Of a stretch of 64,000 nt of DNA, positions 8,595-16,454 are shown one piece after another (within the stretch, counting starts at the first letter, position 1; the number at the start of each line of letters is the position of its first letter). Origin of the DNA: Archangium lansingense (GTDB lineage: Bacteria > Myxococcota > Myxococcia > Myxococcales > Myxococcaceae); assembly GCF_026626635.1 (NCBI RefSeq), contig NZ_JAPNKA010000001.1, forward strand, positions 4,402,001 to 4,466,000, in the 5' to 3' direction. The position numbers and the translations under genes were made by a program. Under the pieces are notes generated by a model, which searched no databases, was not told where the DNA came from, and saw only the letters and a list, made by a program, of their open reading frames with translations.

Positions 8595-9944
8595 TTATTC
8601 CTCTCTCCAATACAGGAGCTTGCCGAGCCCGTCGTCGAGCCGGACCACGGCGGTGATCGTCTTCTGAACCGATCCCGCCTCTCCCACGGATTTGATGCTG
8701 AAAGTATTGCTCTTGTCGCCCAGCAGGCGGTTGCCGGCCACGTTGTTCTTGAGCTGGGGGTTGACCGCGATGCCCGCGGCCTCGATGGCGGTCACGAAGT
8801 CCGCCACGCCCATGCCGAAGAAGCTGAAGGCCCGCGCCGCGCGGATGCGGGAAATGAGCTCCTGGACGAAGACCGGATCCCTCAACCGGGGGTCCGGCCG
8901 CGCGGGGTCCGCCGCCGACAGGATGGCCATGTACATCATCATCGGGTCATCCGTGTTGACGTTGGGCTTGGAATTCATGTCCGGGTACACCGTGAGCCGG
9001 TCCCGGAAGGCGGCCATGAAGCGGTCGTTCACCCCGTGCACCCGGTACAGCTCGTCCATGCTGTCGAAGCGCGCGTTCTTCGACTCATAGCGCGGGTCGA
9101 ACCGGCTGTAGGGACCGTTCTCATCGGAGAAGCCGGCGGCGAACGGGCTGACGGCGTTGTTGGGGTCGAACCCGGACTGCGTCTTGTCCTCGTCCACCCA
9201 GTCCTTGATGGCAATGACGACGTCCTGCGGATTGACGCGCACGCCGTTGGCGTCCTCGCGCGAGAACAGGAACTCGAAGCGCTTGTCCCCGAGCAGGTCC
9301 ATCAGCCGCATCGCGGTGGGGAGCGCATCGCCCGTACCCGCGTTGAGGCGGTGCAGGTTGAGCTTCTCCTCCTCGTCCTGGATGGTGGCCAGGAAGCAGC
9401 CGGAGAATCCACCAAAGGAGCGCTTCGCCGGCCCCAGGGACAGCTCGGGAGACGCCTCGCCGTCGTCCTCGCTGAGCGGGGGAGGGGGCGGAGCATCGTT
9501 GTCCTCCTCGCCCTCAGCGCCGCCACCGGCGACCAGGCCCTTGAGCATGTGGCAGTCCACACGCGCCAGCTTCCACAGCTGGATGTTGAGCGAGGAGGCC
9601 GGCTGCTGCCCGCCCGCGGCCGCGCCACCGCCGCCGGTGAGCTGCGAGAGCAGCCCTCCGATGTTGGGGATGGGCGTCTGGTCCACCTGCTTCTGGAAGC
9701 GCAGCAGCAGGCGCGAGAGCGCCACACCGGAGCGGGCCATGTACATGGCCTGCACCTCGTCGCGCTGGTTGGCCGCCAGCTGGAGGTCCACGCGGGTGTT
9801 GTAGGCGAACTCCGTGGCCACGACGGTGAGGAGCGTGATGGCCACCACCGCGATGATGAGCGCCACGCCGCGCTGGCGGCGGTTACCCCTGGCATCGCGG
9901 CGGGCGCCTGCCGGCCGGGCCTCTGTGTGCTTGGGGCTCTTCAT
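8595..9944 (-). CDS. gspK: Type II secretion minor pseudopilin GspK
   Basis: This 449-residue protein has a prepilin-like N-terminus (RQRGVALIIAVVAITLLTVVATEF, about residues 23-46). As in other GspK proteins, the usual Glu at +5 is missing, consistent with a position at the tip of the pseudopilus. The large globular domain includes the helical insert typical of GspK, and a Pro/Glu/Asp-rich linker at about 150-165 (DDAPPPPPLSEDDGE). GspK forms the tip complex with GspI and GspJ. It is followed by gspL after 3 bases. Confidence 0.92.
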   Translation of the reverse strand: MKSPKHTEARPAGARRDARGNRRQRGVALIIAVVAITLLTVVATEFAYNTRVDLQLAANQRDEVQAMYMARSGVALSRLLLRFQKQVDQTPIPNIGGLLSQLTGGGGAAAGGQQPASSLNIQLWKLARVDCHMLKGLVAGGGAEGEEDNDAPPPPPLSEDDGEASPELSLGPAKRSFGGFSGCFLATIQDEEEKLNLHRLNAGTGDALPTAMRLMDLLGDKRFEFLFSREDANGVRVNPQDVVIAIKDWVDEDKTQSGFDPNNAVSPFAAGFSDENGPYSRFDPRYESKNARFDSMDELYRVHGVNDRFMAAFRDRLTVYPDMNSKPNVNTDDPMMMYMAILSAADPARPDPRLRDPVFVQELISRIRAARAFSFFGMGVADFVTAIEAAGIAVNPQLKNNVAGNRLLGDKSNTFSIKSVGEAGSVQKTITAVVRLDDGLGKLLYWREE

Positions 9945-9945
9945 C

Positions 9946-10620
9946 TCAGTACCTCGGAAGCTCCGTGTTGAGCATCACGCGCGTCTGGGTGGTGTAGCGC
10001 ACTTCCTTGCCGTTCTCGTCGAGCGCCACCAGGGTGATACGAACACGCGTGGGCAGCTTGGATTTCAGCTCCGTGCGGCGCGTGTCCCACTGCTCCTCCC
10101 ACTCCTTTCGCTCGGAGTCCCAGTAGGCGAACTCCAGCTTCTTCACTCCCTCGAAGAGCACATCCGTGGTTCCGCCTCGGTCCATCCGGCCTTCAACATT
10201 CGGATTCACCCGGCGCATCAGGTCCATCCGACCGTTGGCCCCTCGTTCCGAGGACGTCTGGACGGAGTACTCCACGATTGCCTGGTCGGACTCCTTGGCG
10301 TCCGTGTACAGACGCTGGTGCGCGAAGGTGGTGATCGTCAGCTGATCCTCTTCGCCGATGAAGTTGGTGGGCCGGTCGTTCTGGTCGCGGTAGCGCTGCG
10401 CGTCGTAGCGGTCGCTCACGTAGGCGGAGCCGATCTCCCGCGCCATGCGGTTCATGGCCGCGCGCAGCATGCGGTAGTGGTCGGCTTCCTCCTCCACCAC
10501 TTCCTTGGCGTGGAAGCCCGTCTGAAAGGCCATGCCCACCATTGCGCCCATGAGCGCGGTGATGGCCACGGCGATCATGATCTCCATCAACGTGAAGCCA
10601 CGACGCACGGAGCGCTTCAT
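9946..10620 (-). CDS. gspJ: Type II secretion minor pseudopilin GspJ
   Basis: This 224-residue protein begins MKRSVRRGFTLMEIMIAVAITALMGAMVG, a canonical prepilin peptidase site (G/FTLME). The start at 10620 overlaps the gspI stop by four bases; longer in-frame versions fall inside gspI. GspJ is a tip-complex minor pseudopilin. Confidence 0.93.
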   Translation of the reverse strand: MKRSVRRGFTLMEIMIAVAITALMGAMVGMAFQTGFHAKEVVEEEADHYRMLRAAMNRMAREIGSAYVSDRYDAQRYRDQNDRPTNFIGEEDQLTITTFAHQRLYTDAKESDQAIVEYSVQTSSERGANGRMDLMRRVNPNVEGRMDRGGTTDVLFEGVKKLEFAYWDSERKEWEEQWDTRRTELKSKLPTRVRITLVALDENGKEVRYTTQTRVMLNTELPRY

Positions 10621-11474
10621 CGCTTCCCCCCGAGGAGGTTGCCGAGCGGATTGCGACCTGGCACCACGCCGCCGGAGCCACCTCCGCGCTGCTGTATCCA
10701 GTCCGAGCGCCGCATCAGCGGCTGTCCGGTCTGCGGGTGCATCATCTGCCCGTTGGGACCGGGCACGCCCTGCACGACGAAGCCGGTGGCGGGGTCCACC
10801 CACTGGCTGTTCATCTGATCGTTGTTGCCCTGGTTGGGCGTGAAGGAGCTGCCGCCGTTGCGGTCCGAGCCAGGGCCCAGGGACACCACATGGGTGACCA
10901 GGTCCAGGCTCTCCACCTGCGAGCCATCCTTCCAGTAGACGGTGAGGTGCACCTCGCGGACCGTCTGGGTGATCTGCTGCACCATCTGCGTGAACATGGG
11001 CTGGGCCATGCCCATCGCCGCACCCGCCATGGGATTGCTGGTGGTCTGCGAGGGACCGCCCTTGCCGTCCTTGCCGTCGCCACCTGCTCCGGCGCCGAAC
11101 ATGGAGGCCAGGCCGCTCATGTCTCCACCCTCGCCGATGGGCAGGTTGAAGATGGCGCCGATGAGCTGCTCGGGAGACACGCCGTCCGTCTTCGGAGCGA
11201 TGATCTTCGCCCGCCACTTGAAGTTGTCCCAGCCCTCCTGGGAGAAGTCGCCGGTCTCCTCGTCGTCGTCGTTGGAGAAGCCCTCGTCGTAGAGCTTCTG
11301 CTCAAGGTCCGTCATCTTCGAGCGGGCCAGGAGCGTGGCCACGGTGAGCTTCTTGGCGTACGCGTGGTTGGACACCGCGCCGGAGTTGATGTCGAAGATG
11401 GCCATGAGCGCGAGCGCCAGAATGGCGAGCGCCACCACCGTCTCCAACAGGGTGAAGCCACGGGTGCGTCTCAT
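10617..11474 (-). CDS. gspI: Type II secretion minor pseudopilin GspI, extended
   Basis: The N-terminus RRTRGFTLLETVVALAILALALMAIF is a textbook prepilin signal with Glu at +5. At 285 residues it is more than twice the usual GspI length (about 120-130). There is a Gly/Met-rich insert at about 115-160 and a low-complexity C-terminal tail from about 200 (Asn/Gly/Gln/Pro-rich) not found in the standard family. GspI nucleates the tip complex with J and K. It overlaps gspH and gspJ by four bases each. Confidence 0.92.
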   Translation of the reverse strand: MRRTRGFTLLETVVALAILALALMAIFDINSGAVSNHAYAKKLTVATLLARSKMTDLEQKLYDEGFSNDDDEETGDFSQEGWDNFKWRAKIIAPKTDGVSPEQLIGAIFNLPIGEGGDMSGLASMFGAGAGGDGKDGKGGPSQTTSNPMAGAAMGMAQPMFTQMVQQITQTVREVHLTVYWKDGSQVESLDLVTHVVSLGPGSDRNGGSSFTPNQGNNDQMNSQWVDPATGFVVQGVPGPNGQMMHPQTGQPLMRRSDWIQQRGGGSGGVVPGRNPLGNLLGGKR

Positions 11475-12205
11475 GACTTGGGCACCTCCAGCGCCTCGCC
11501 AGCGATCTCCACCTTACCCGTCAGCGGCGACACGACGAGCGTCCAGACATTGTCACCCTGGCGCACGTAGACCTGGGCCTTCTCGGTGAAGCCCTGGGGG
11601 AAGAAGTAGAGGTAGGCCACGCCCTTCTCGGCTGGCTCTCGCTGATGGCGCGTCCATACCGAGACGGTGACACCCGCGGGCAGCTCGCGGGGACGGACCT
11701 CCTCGGCGGTGTACTCGGAGAAGCGCGCGGCGTTCTCCACGCGGCCCTCCTCCTGGGCGAGGATCTCATCCAGGCCGGGCAGATCATCGCTGCCCCGGGT
11801 GAAGTTGCGGCGTGTATCGCTCCGCGTCTGGCCGCGCTTCGCGTCCTCGCGGGCCCGGCTCTCCTCTTTCAGCATGTCCTCGCGGTCGCGCGAGGTGGTG
11901 ACGTTGCCCGCGGCGCACTCGGCGCGGTAGCGCGTGGTGCCTTCCTCGTTCTTCGGGTCGGGCAGATCGAAGACGATGCGGCACGTCTTCCCGCTGAGCG
12001 CGGCGGTGTCGTAGAGGGAGCGGATGACGCCGGCCAGCTCGGCGGCGGACGCCCTGGCCTTGGCACCGGTGATGGCGCCGAGGGAGATGGTGACGGCGGC
12101 GAACAGCACCGCGGCGATGCCCAGCGCGATGGACACCTCGATGAGCGTCAGCCCGCGCTCCTGGGTCCTGCGCCGCGCGATGCTCCCTCGGCTGTGCCCG
12201 GTCAT
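11471..12205 (-). CDS. gspH: Type II secretion minor pseudopilin GspH
   Basis: This 244-residue protein has a prepilin motif RGLTLIEVSIALGIAAVLFAAVTISLGAI (about 18-46). A highly charged insert (about 110-160, Glu/Arg-rich) interrupts the GspH fold before the C-terminal beta-strands (VAYLYFFPQGFTEKAQVYV). It overlaps the upstream GspG-like gene and gspI by four bases each, consistent with coupled translation. Confidence 0.9.
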   Translation of the reverse strand: MTGHSRGSIARRRTQERGLTLIEVSIALGIAAVLFAAVTISLGAITGAKARASAAELAGVIRSLYDTAALSGKTCRIVFDLPDPKNEEGTTRYRAECAAGNVTTSRDREDMLKEESRAREDAKRGQTRSDTRRNFTRGSDDLPGLDEILAQEEGRVENAARFSEYTAEEVRPRELPAGVTVSVWTRHQREPAEKGVAYLYFFPQGFTEKAQVYVRQGDNVWTLVVSPLTGKVEIAGEALEVPKS

Positions 12206-12684
12206 TGAGCTCCCCCCTGCGCCGCCTCCTGCTGCTGGGGCGTCCCGAGAATGGCGTTGTTCAGCACTCCGCCGCTGATGAGGTCCGAGGCGTCGCCGGT
12301 GCCGCCAGGCAGCCCGTCCGAGCCATAGGACATGATGTAGCCCTTGCCCTGGTCCGACATCCGGTACTGGTAGGTGCGTCCCCAGGGATCATTGGGGACC
12401 TCTTTGATGAGCCCCACCTGGAGGAGCGGATAGAAGTTCTCCGCCTGGGAGGGGAAGCGCCCGGTGATGCGGTGGTAGGACTTGAAGTAGCCCTCCAGCC
12501 CGCGGATCTCCGCGCGCGCCTGCCGCTGCAGGGGGCTGAGCGACCTGTCGAAGGTGAGGCTGGCGATGGCGAAGGCACCCGCCGTGGCCAGGAGGATGAC
12601 GGCGCCGACGAGGAGCCGCCCCACGCGGGACGGACGCGCCGCCTCTTCGGACTGCTGTTGCGTGGGAGCGTGCTCGAGAGTCAT
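12202..12684 (-). CDS. GspG-like protein lacking a prepilin peptidase site
   Basis: This 160-residue protein has a C-terminal half with the GspG globular signature (ITGRFPSQAENFYPLLQVGLIKEVPNDPWGRTYQYRMSDQGKGYIMSYGSDGLPGG), including the DPWG motif and an acidic Ca-loop-like end. Its N-terminus lacks the G-[F/M]-T-L-I-E cleavage motif: the hydrophobic helix is at about 24-46 (VGRLLVGAVILLATAGAFAIASL) with no Glu at +5 and a 20-residue polar leader. It is therefore probably a membrane-anchored GspG homologue that is not processed or polymerised conventionally. It lies directly between gspG and gspH. Confidence 0.85.
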   Translation of the reverse strand: MTLEHAPTQQQSEEAARPSRVGRLLVGAVILLATAGAFAIASLTFDRSLSPLQRQARAEIRGLEGYFKSYHRITGRFPSQAENFYPLLQVGLIKEVPNDPWGRTYQYRMSDQGKGYIMSYGSDGLPGGTGDASDLISGGVLNNAILGTPQQQEAAQGGAQ

Positions 12685-12699
12685 GGTTCCGTTTCCTTG

Positions 12700-13110
12700 C
12701 TATTTCTTTGCCGTGTCGCGCGAGGAGATGTCCGCGTCGGGACCCTCGCCGCCCTGCGTGCCGTCGGCACCGTAGGACATGAGGACGGGCTTGCCACCCT
12801 CGTTCATGTACACGTACTCGTTGCCCCAGGGATCCGTGGGGACCTTCTCCAGGTTCTGCGTGTCCACCAGCGACTTCAGGCCGGTGCCGGTGTCGGGGTA
12901 CTTGCCCTTCTTCGTGTAGTAGAGCTTCAGGGCGTTGTGGATGTTGGCGATGTCCAGCCGGGCCGTGTCCTGCTTGGCCTCGTCCAGCTTGGGAATCACC
13001 GCCACGCCCACCGCGGCCATGATGAGACCCAGGATGGTGATCACCACCATGATCTCGATGAGGGTCATGCCGCGGCGGCGGCGCTGCTGCTTCGTCTTCT
13101 TGTCGCTCAT
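12700..13110 (-). CDS. gspG: Type II secretion major pseudopilin GspG
   Basis: This 136-residue protein has the leader MSDKKTKQQRRRRG followed by MTLIEIMVVITILGLIMAAVGVAVIP, a clear prepilin site. The globular domain has KYPDTGTGLKSLV and VPTDPWGNEYVYM, the GspG hallmarks. The start at 13110 is favoured because GAGAGGA sits about 6 nt upstream; an ATG two codons earlier directly abuts that site. GspG is the main subunit of the T2SS pseudopilus. Confidence 0.94.
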   Translation of the reverse strand: MSDKKTKQQRRRRGMTLIEIMVVITILGLIMAAVGVAVIPKLDEAKQDTARLDIANIHNALKLYYTKKGKYPDTGTGLKSLVDTQNLEKVPTDPWGNEYVYMNEGGKPVLMSYGADGTQGGEGPDADISSRDTAKK

Positions 13111-13150
13111 GGTCATTCCTCTCGTGACTTTTCGGCAAGCCACCGGGCCG

Positions 13151-13321
13151 TTATCGGGTCGTCTCTGTCAAAATGTCCTGGGCCGCAGGCGGGGTGCCTG
13201 CCGTGCCCGCCTTGGAGTCGGAGGCGTAAAGCGCCAGCCCCACGGTGAGCAGCGCCGCCGTCAGGGCGAGCAGCGCCGCGAGGGTGACTCGCTGGATCCA
13301 CCGGTCGAGCGTGTTGTTCAT
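13151..13321 (-). CDS. Small single-pass membrane protein between gspF and gspG
   Basis: This 56-codon ORF starts at an ATG with GGAGG 7 nt upstream and lies 13 bases after the gspF stop. The product begins MNNTLDRWIQRVTLAALLALTA, has one hydrophobic helix at about residues 12-32, and a short polar Thr/Pro/Ala-rich tail ending at TAA. Ribosome-binding site, codon usage and operon position all support a real gene. No family is recognised. It may be a small accessory subunit of the T2SS platform; that is inference from position. Confidence 0.7.
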   Translation of the reverse strand: MNNTLDRWIQRVTLAALLALTAALLTVGLALYASDSKAGTAGTPPAAQDILTETTR

Positions 13322-13334
13322 CGCGAAGCCTCCG

Positions 13335-14591
13335 TTACCGGATGGCCGAGTTCACCTGCAGAATCGGCATCAGGACCGAGAAGGCGACGAATGCAATGAT
13401 TACGCCCATGAACACGGTGAGGATGGGCTCGAGCATGGAGGTGAGGGCGCCGATACGCACGTTCACCTGGTTCTCGTAGCTGTCCGCCACCGAGAGCAGC
13501 ATGTCCTCCAACTGTCCGGAGCGCTCTCCAATTGCGATCATGTGGTAGACGAGCGGGGGGAACTCGCCTGAGCGCTTGATGGGCGTGGCGATGCTCTCGC
13601 CCTCGCGGATGGCGTCCCGGGCCTTCTCCACTACGTCGGCCAGGATGGAGTTGGTGATGACCGCCCGGGTGATGTCCATGGCGGTGAGCAACGGCACGCC
13701 GCTCTTGAGGAGGGTGGCGAGCGTCCGGGCGAAGCGCGAGATGGCCAGCAGGCGCAGGAGGCTGCCGAAGATGGGCGCCTTGAGGGCGAAGCGGTCCCAC
13801 ACGGGCTTGCCCTTCGGGCTGCGGAAGTAGGTGGTCGCCGAGAAGGCGATGATCGCGATGAGCGGGAAGATGATGAACCACCAGTCCCGCAGGAAGTTGC
13901 TGCCCCAGATGAGGATGCGGGTGGTGATGGGCAGGGTGGCCTTCATCGTGGTGAAGATCTTCGTGACCTTCGGGATGACCACCACCATCAGCATGGTGAG
14001 GATGCCCACGCCCACCACCATCATGATGGCGGGGTAGGTCATCGTGCCGATGATCTTCTGCTGCAGCTTGGACTGGCTCTCGGTGAAATCGGCCAGGCGC
14101 AGCAGCACGGCATCCAGCGCGCCCGAGTGCTCGCCGGCGCGAATCATGTTCACGTAGAGCGAGCCGAAGACCTTCTGGTGCACCGCGAGCGCGTCCGCCA
14201 GGGCGGCACCCTCGTTCACCCGGCCCTTCACGTCCGAGAGGATGATCTTGAGCCGCTCCTTCTCGACCTGGTCCACCAGGGCGGAGAGCGACTCCACCAG
14301 CGTCACGCCGGCGCCCAGCAGGGTGGCGAGCTGGCGCGTGGTGATGGCGATGTCGTCGGTGGTGATGCGGCCGCGGGCCATCTTGCCGAAGTTGACCTCG
14401 CGGTCCGACTGGGCGGCGTTGGCTCCCTTGCGCACGGCGGCACGGCCGCCCTCGGCCTGACCGAGGACCTCCGTGAGGAACTTGCCGTCCTTGCGCAGCT
14501 GCGAGCGCAGGGTTTTGGGCGAGTCCGCCTCCAGCATTCCACGGATGGGTTTTCCGGCCTGATCAAGGGCCTTGTACTCGAAGACTGGCAT
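13335..14591 (-). CDS. gspF: Type II secretion inner-membrane platform protein GspF
   Basis: This 418-residue polytopic protein has two GspF/PilC repeats (about 80-205 and 285-405) with three membrane helices (about 180-205, 230-260 and 385-410). Characteristic blocks are TRQLATLLGAGVTLVESLSAL and the paired SRFARTLATLLKSGVPLLTAM, with FPPLVYHMIAIGERSGQLEDML in the second repeat. GspF is the polytopic core of the T2SS assembly platform and contacts GspE and GspL. Confidence 0.95.
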   Translation of the reverse strand: MPVFEYKALDQAGKPIRGMLEADSPKTLRSQLRKDGKFLTEVLGQAEGGRAAVRKGANAAQSDREVNFGKMARGRITTDDIAITTRQLATLLGAGVTLVESLSALVDQVEKERLKIILSDVKGRVNEGAALADALAVHQKVFGSLYVNMIRAGEHSGALDAVLLRLADFTESQSKLQQKIIGTMTYPAIMMVVGVGILTMLMVVVIPKVTKIFTTMKATLPITTRILIWGSNFLRDWWFIIFPLIAIIAFSATTYFRSPKGKPVWDRFALKAPIFGSLLRLLAISRFARTLATLLKSGVPLLTAMDITRAVITNSILADVVEKARDAIREGESIATPIKRSGEFPPLVYHMIAIGERSGQLEDMLLSVADSYENQVNVRIGALTSMLEPILTVFMGVIIAFVAFSVLMPILQVNSAIR

Positions 14592-14612
14592 GGTAGGTCG
14601 CGGAGTAAAACC

Positions 14613-14650
14613 GCGCCCCGAGCCTCTCCCTTCCGGGAGAGGTGGGGCGC
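14613..14650 (-). promoter_or_regulatory. Strong compound hairpin in the gspE-gspF gap
   Basis: There are two nested perfect stems: GCGCCCC (14613-14619) with GGGGCGC (14644-14650), and CCTCTCCC (14623-14630) with GGGAGAGG (14635-14642), around a TTCC loop. It occupies the 66-base gap between the gspE stop and the gspF start, the only sizeable intra-operon gap in the early gsp genes. The inner stem resembles the dispersed CCCTCTCCC repeat family. It could be a partial terminator or an mRNA-processing or stability element. Confidence 0.55.
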
Positions 14651-14657
14651 GAGTCCG

Positions 14658-16451
14658 TTAGAGGTCTTCCTGGGTGATGCTGAGCACTTCGGCGATGGTG
14701 GTCTCGCCCAGGGCGATCTTCCGGGCGCCGTCATCCAGCAGGGTGCGCATGCCGTGGCCCACGGCCGCCTTCTTGATGGTGGAGGCGTCCACGTTCTTGA
14801 GGGCCAGCTGGCGCACGGTGTCATCCACCAGCAGCAGCTCGTAGATACCGGTGCGGCCCCGGTAGCCGTTCTGGTTGCAGGAGGGGCAGCCGGTGGCCTT
14901 GTAGATCTTCTCCACCCCGTAGCGCTCCTTGAGCAACGCCCGGGTGAGGGTGAGCTCCTTGAGCTCCTCGTCCGTGGGCGTGTACTGCACCCGGCAGTCC
15001 GGGCACACGCGGCGCACCAGACGCTGGGCGAGCACGCCCGTGAGCGAGGAGGCCACGAGGAAGGGCTCCACGCCCATGTCCACCAGACGGGTGATGGCGC
15101 TGGCCGCGTCGTTGGTGTGCACCGTGGAGAACACCAGGTGGCCCGTCAGCGAGGCCTGGATGGCGATCTCCGCCGTCTCCTTGTCGCGGATTTCGCCCAC
15201 CATGATGACGTCCGGATCCTGGCGGAGGAAGGAGCGCAGGCCTTGGGCGAAGGTGAGGCCAATCTTCGGGCTGATGGCCATCTGGCCAATGCCCTTGAGC
15301 TGGTACTCGACCGGGTCCTCGACGGTGAGGATGTTGAGGTCCGGGGTGTTGATGCGCGAGAGCGCGCCGTAGAGCGTGGTCGTCTTGCCGCTACCGGTGG
15401 GGCCCGTCACCAGGACGATGCCGTGCGGGCGGCGGATGACGTGCTCCATCTGCTCGAGCATCTGCGAGGCCATGCCCAGCTCGGTCAGATCCAGCAGCGT
15501 GGTGTTCTTGTCCAGCAAGCGCATGACGATGCGCTCCCCGTAGGTGGTGGGGATGGTGGACAGACGGATGTCGATGTCGCGGCCGGCCAGCTTGATGCGG
15601 ATGCGGCCGTCCTGGGGCAGGCGCTTCTCCGCGATGTTGAGCTGGCCCATGACCTTCACGCGGCCGATGATCGCGTTCTGGTAGCGCTTGGGCGGCTTGA
15701 TGATCTCCTGCAGCACGCCGTCGATGCGGAAGCGCACCAGCAGCTCGCGCTCCATGGGCTCGATGTGGATATCGCTGGCGCGCTCCTTGGCGGCGCGGAA
15801 GAGCACGGAGTTGATGAGGCGGATGATGGGCGCCTCGTCACCCTCGTCCGCGAGCAGGTCCTTGACCTCCTCGATCTCCTGGCTGAGCGCGTCCAGGTCC
15901 GTCGCCTCCAGCTCGTCCACGAGCTGCTCGGCCTCGTTGGTGGCGCGGTCATAGACGCTGTTGATGGCGTCCACGATGGTGGAGGTGAGCGCGATGCGCG
16001 GCTGGATGTCCCGGCCCAGCAGCATGCGCGCGTGGTCCAGCACGGTGGTGTCCAGCGGATCCGCCACCGCCAGGACCGCGGCATCCCCCTCCACGGACAG
16101 GGGGAGGATGCGCGCCTGCTTGGCGAAGTTGATGGGCATCCGCCTGATCAGCTCGGCGTCCACCTCCTCGAGGAAGATGCGCGCCAGGTAGGGAAGATCG
16201 AGCTGGAGGCCGAGCGCCTTGGCCACGTCCTCCTCGCTGATGACCTTCATGCCCACCAGGACCTCGCCCAGCCGGCCACCCTTCTCGGCCTGGAGCTGGA
16301 GCGCTTCCTGGAGCTTCTCCTCCGTGAGACCACGGGTGTGGCGGAGGATCTCCCCCAACGGCCGGCCGCATAGGAAGGCGGGACCATTGGAGACGACCTG
16401 GGTGGCGGCGTCGGCGGGCTTGGCGGGTGGGGCGTCAGCGAGCAGGCTCAT
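14658..16451 (-). CDS. gspE: Type II secretion ATPase GspE
   Basis: This 597-residue secretion ATPase has an N-terminal GspE/MshE domain (about 30-180), then the ATPase domain with Walker A GPTGSGKTTT, the Asp box LNILTVEDPVEY, Walker B DPDVIMVGEIRD and the His box TGHLVFSTVHTND. Two CxxC pairs (CPDC and CPSC) form the zinc-binding motif typical of T2SS ATPases. It powers pseudopilus assembly at the cytoplasmic face with GspL and GspF. Confidence 0.96.
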   Translation of the reverse strand: MSLLADAPPAKPADAATQVVSNGPAFLCGRPLGEILRHTRGLTEEKLQEALQLQAEKGGRLGEVLVGMKVISEEDVAKALGLQLDLPYLARIFLEEVDAELIRRMPINFAKQARILPLSVEGDAAVLAVADPLDTTVLDHARMLLGRDIQPRIALTSTIVDAINSVYDRATNEAEQLVDELEATDLDALSQEIEEVKDLLADEGDEAPIIRLINSVLFRAAKERASDIHIEPMERELLVRFRIDGVLQEIIKPPKRYQNAIIGRVKVMGQLNIAEKRLPQDGRIRIKLAGRDIDIRLSTIPTTYGERIVMRLLDKNTTLLDLTELGMASQMLEQMEHVIRRPHGIVLVTGPTGSGKTTTLYGALSRINTPDLNILTVEDPVEYQLKGIGQMAISPKIGLTFAQGLRSFLRQDPDVIMVGEIRDKETAEIAIQASLTGHLVFSTVHTNDAASAITRLVDMGVEPFLVASSLTGVLAQRLVRRVCPDCRVQYTPTDEELKELTLTRALLKERYGVEKIYKATGCPSCNQNGYRGRTGIYELLLVDDTVRQLALKNVDASTIKKAAVGHGMRTLLDDGARKIALGETTIAEVLSITQEDL

Positions 16452-16454
16452 GTT

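Noticed and set aside
14127..16373. 748-codon plus-strand ORF antisense to gspE and gspF
   Set aside because: Shadow of strongly conserved genes; composition is His/Gly/Arg-rich with no domain.
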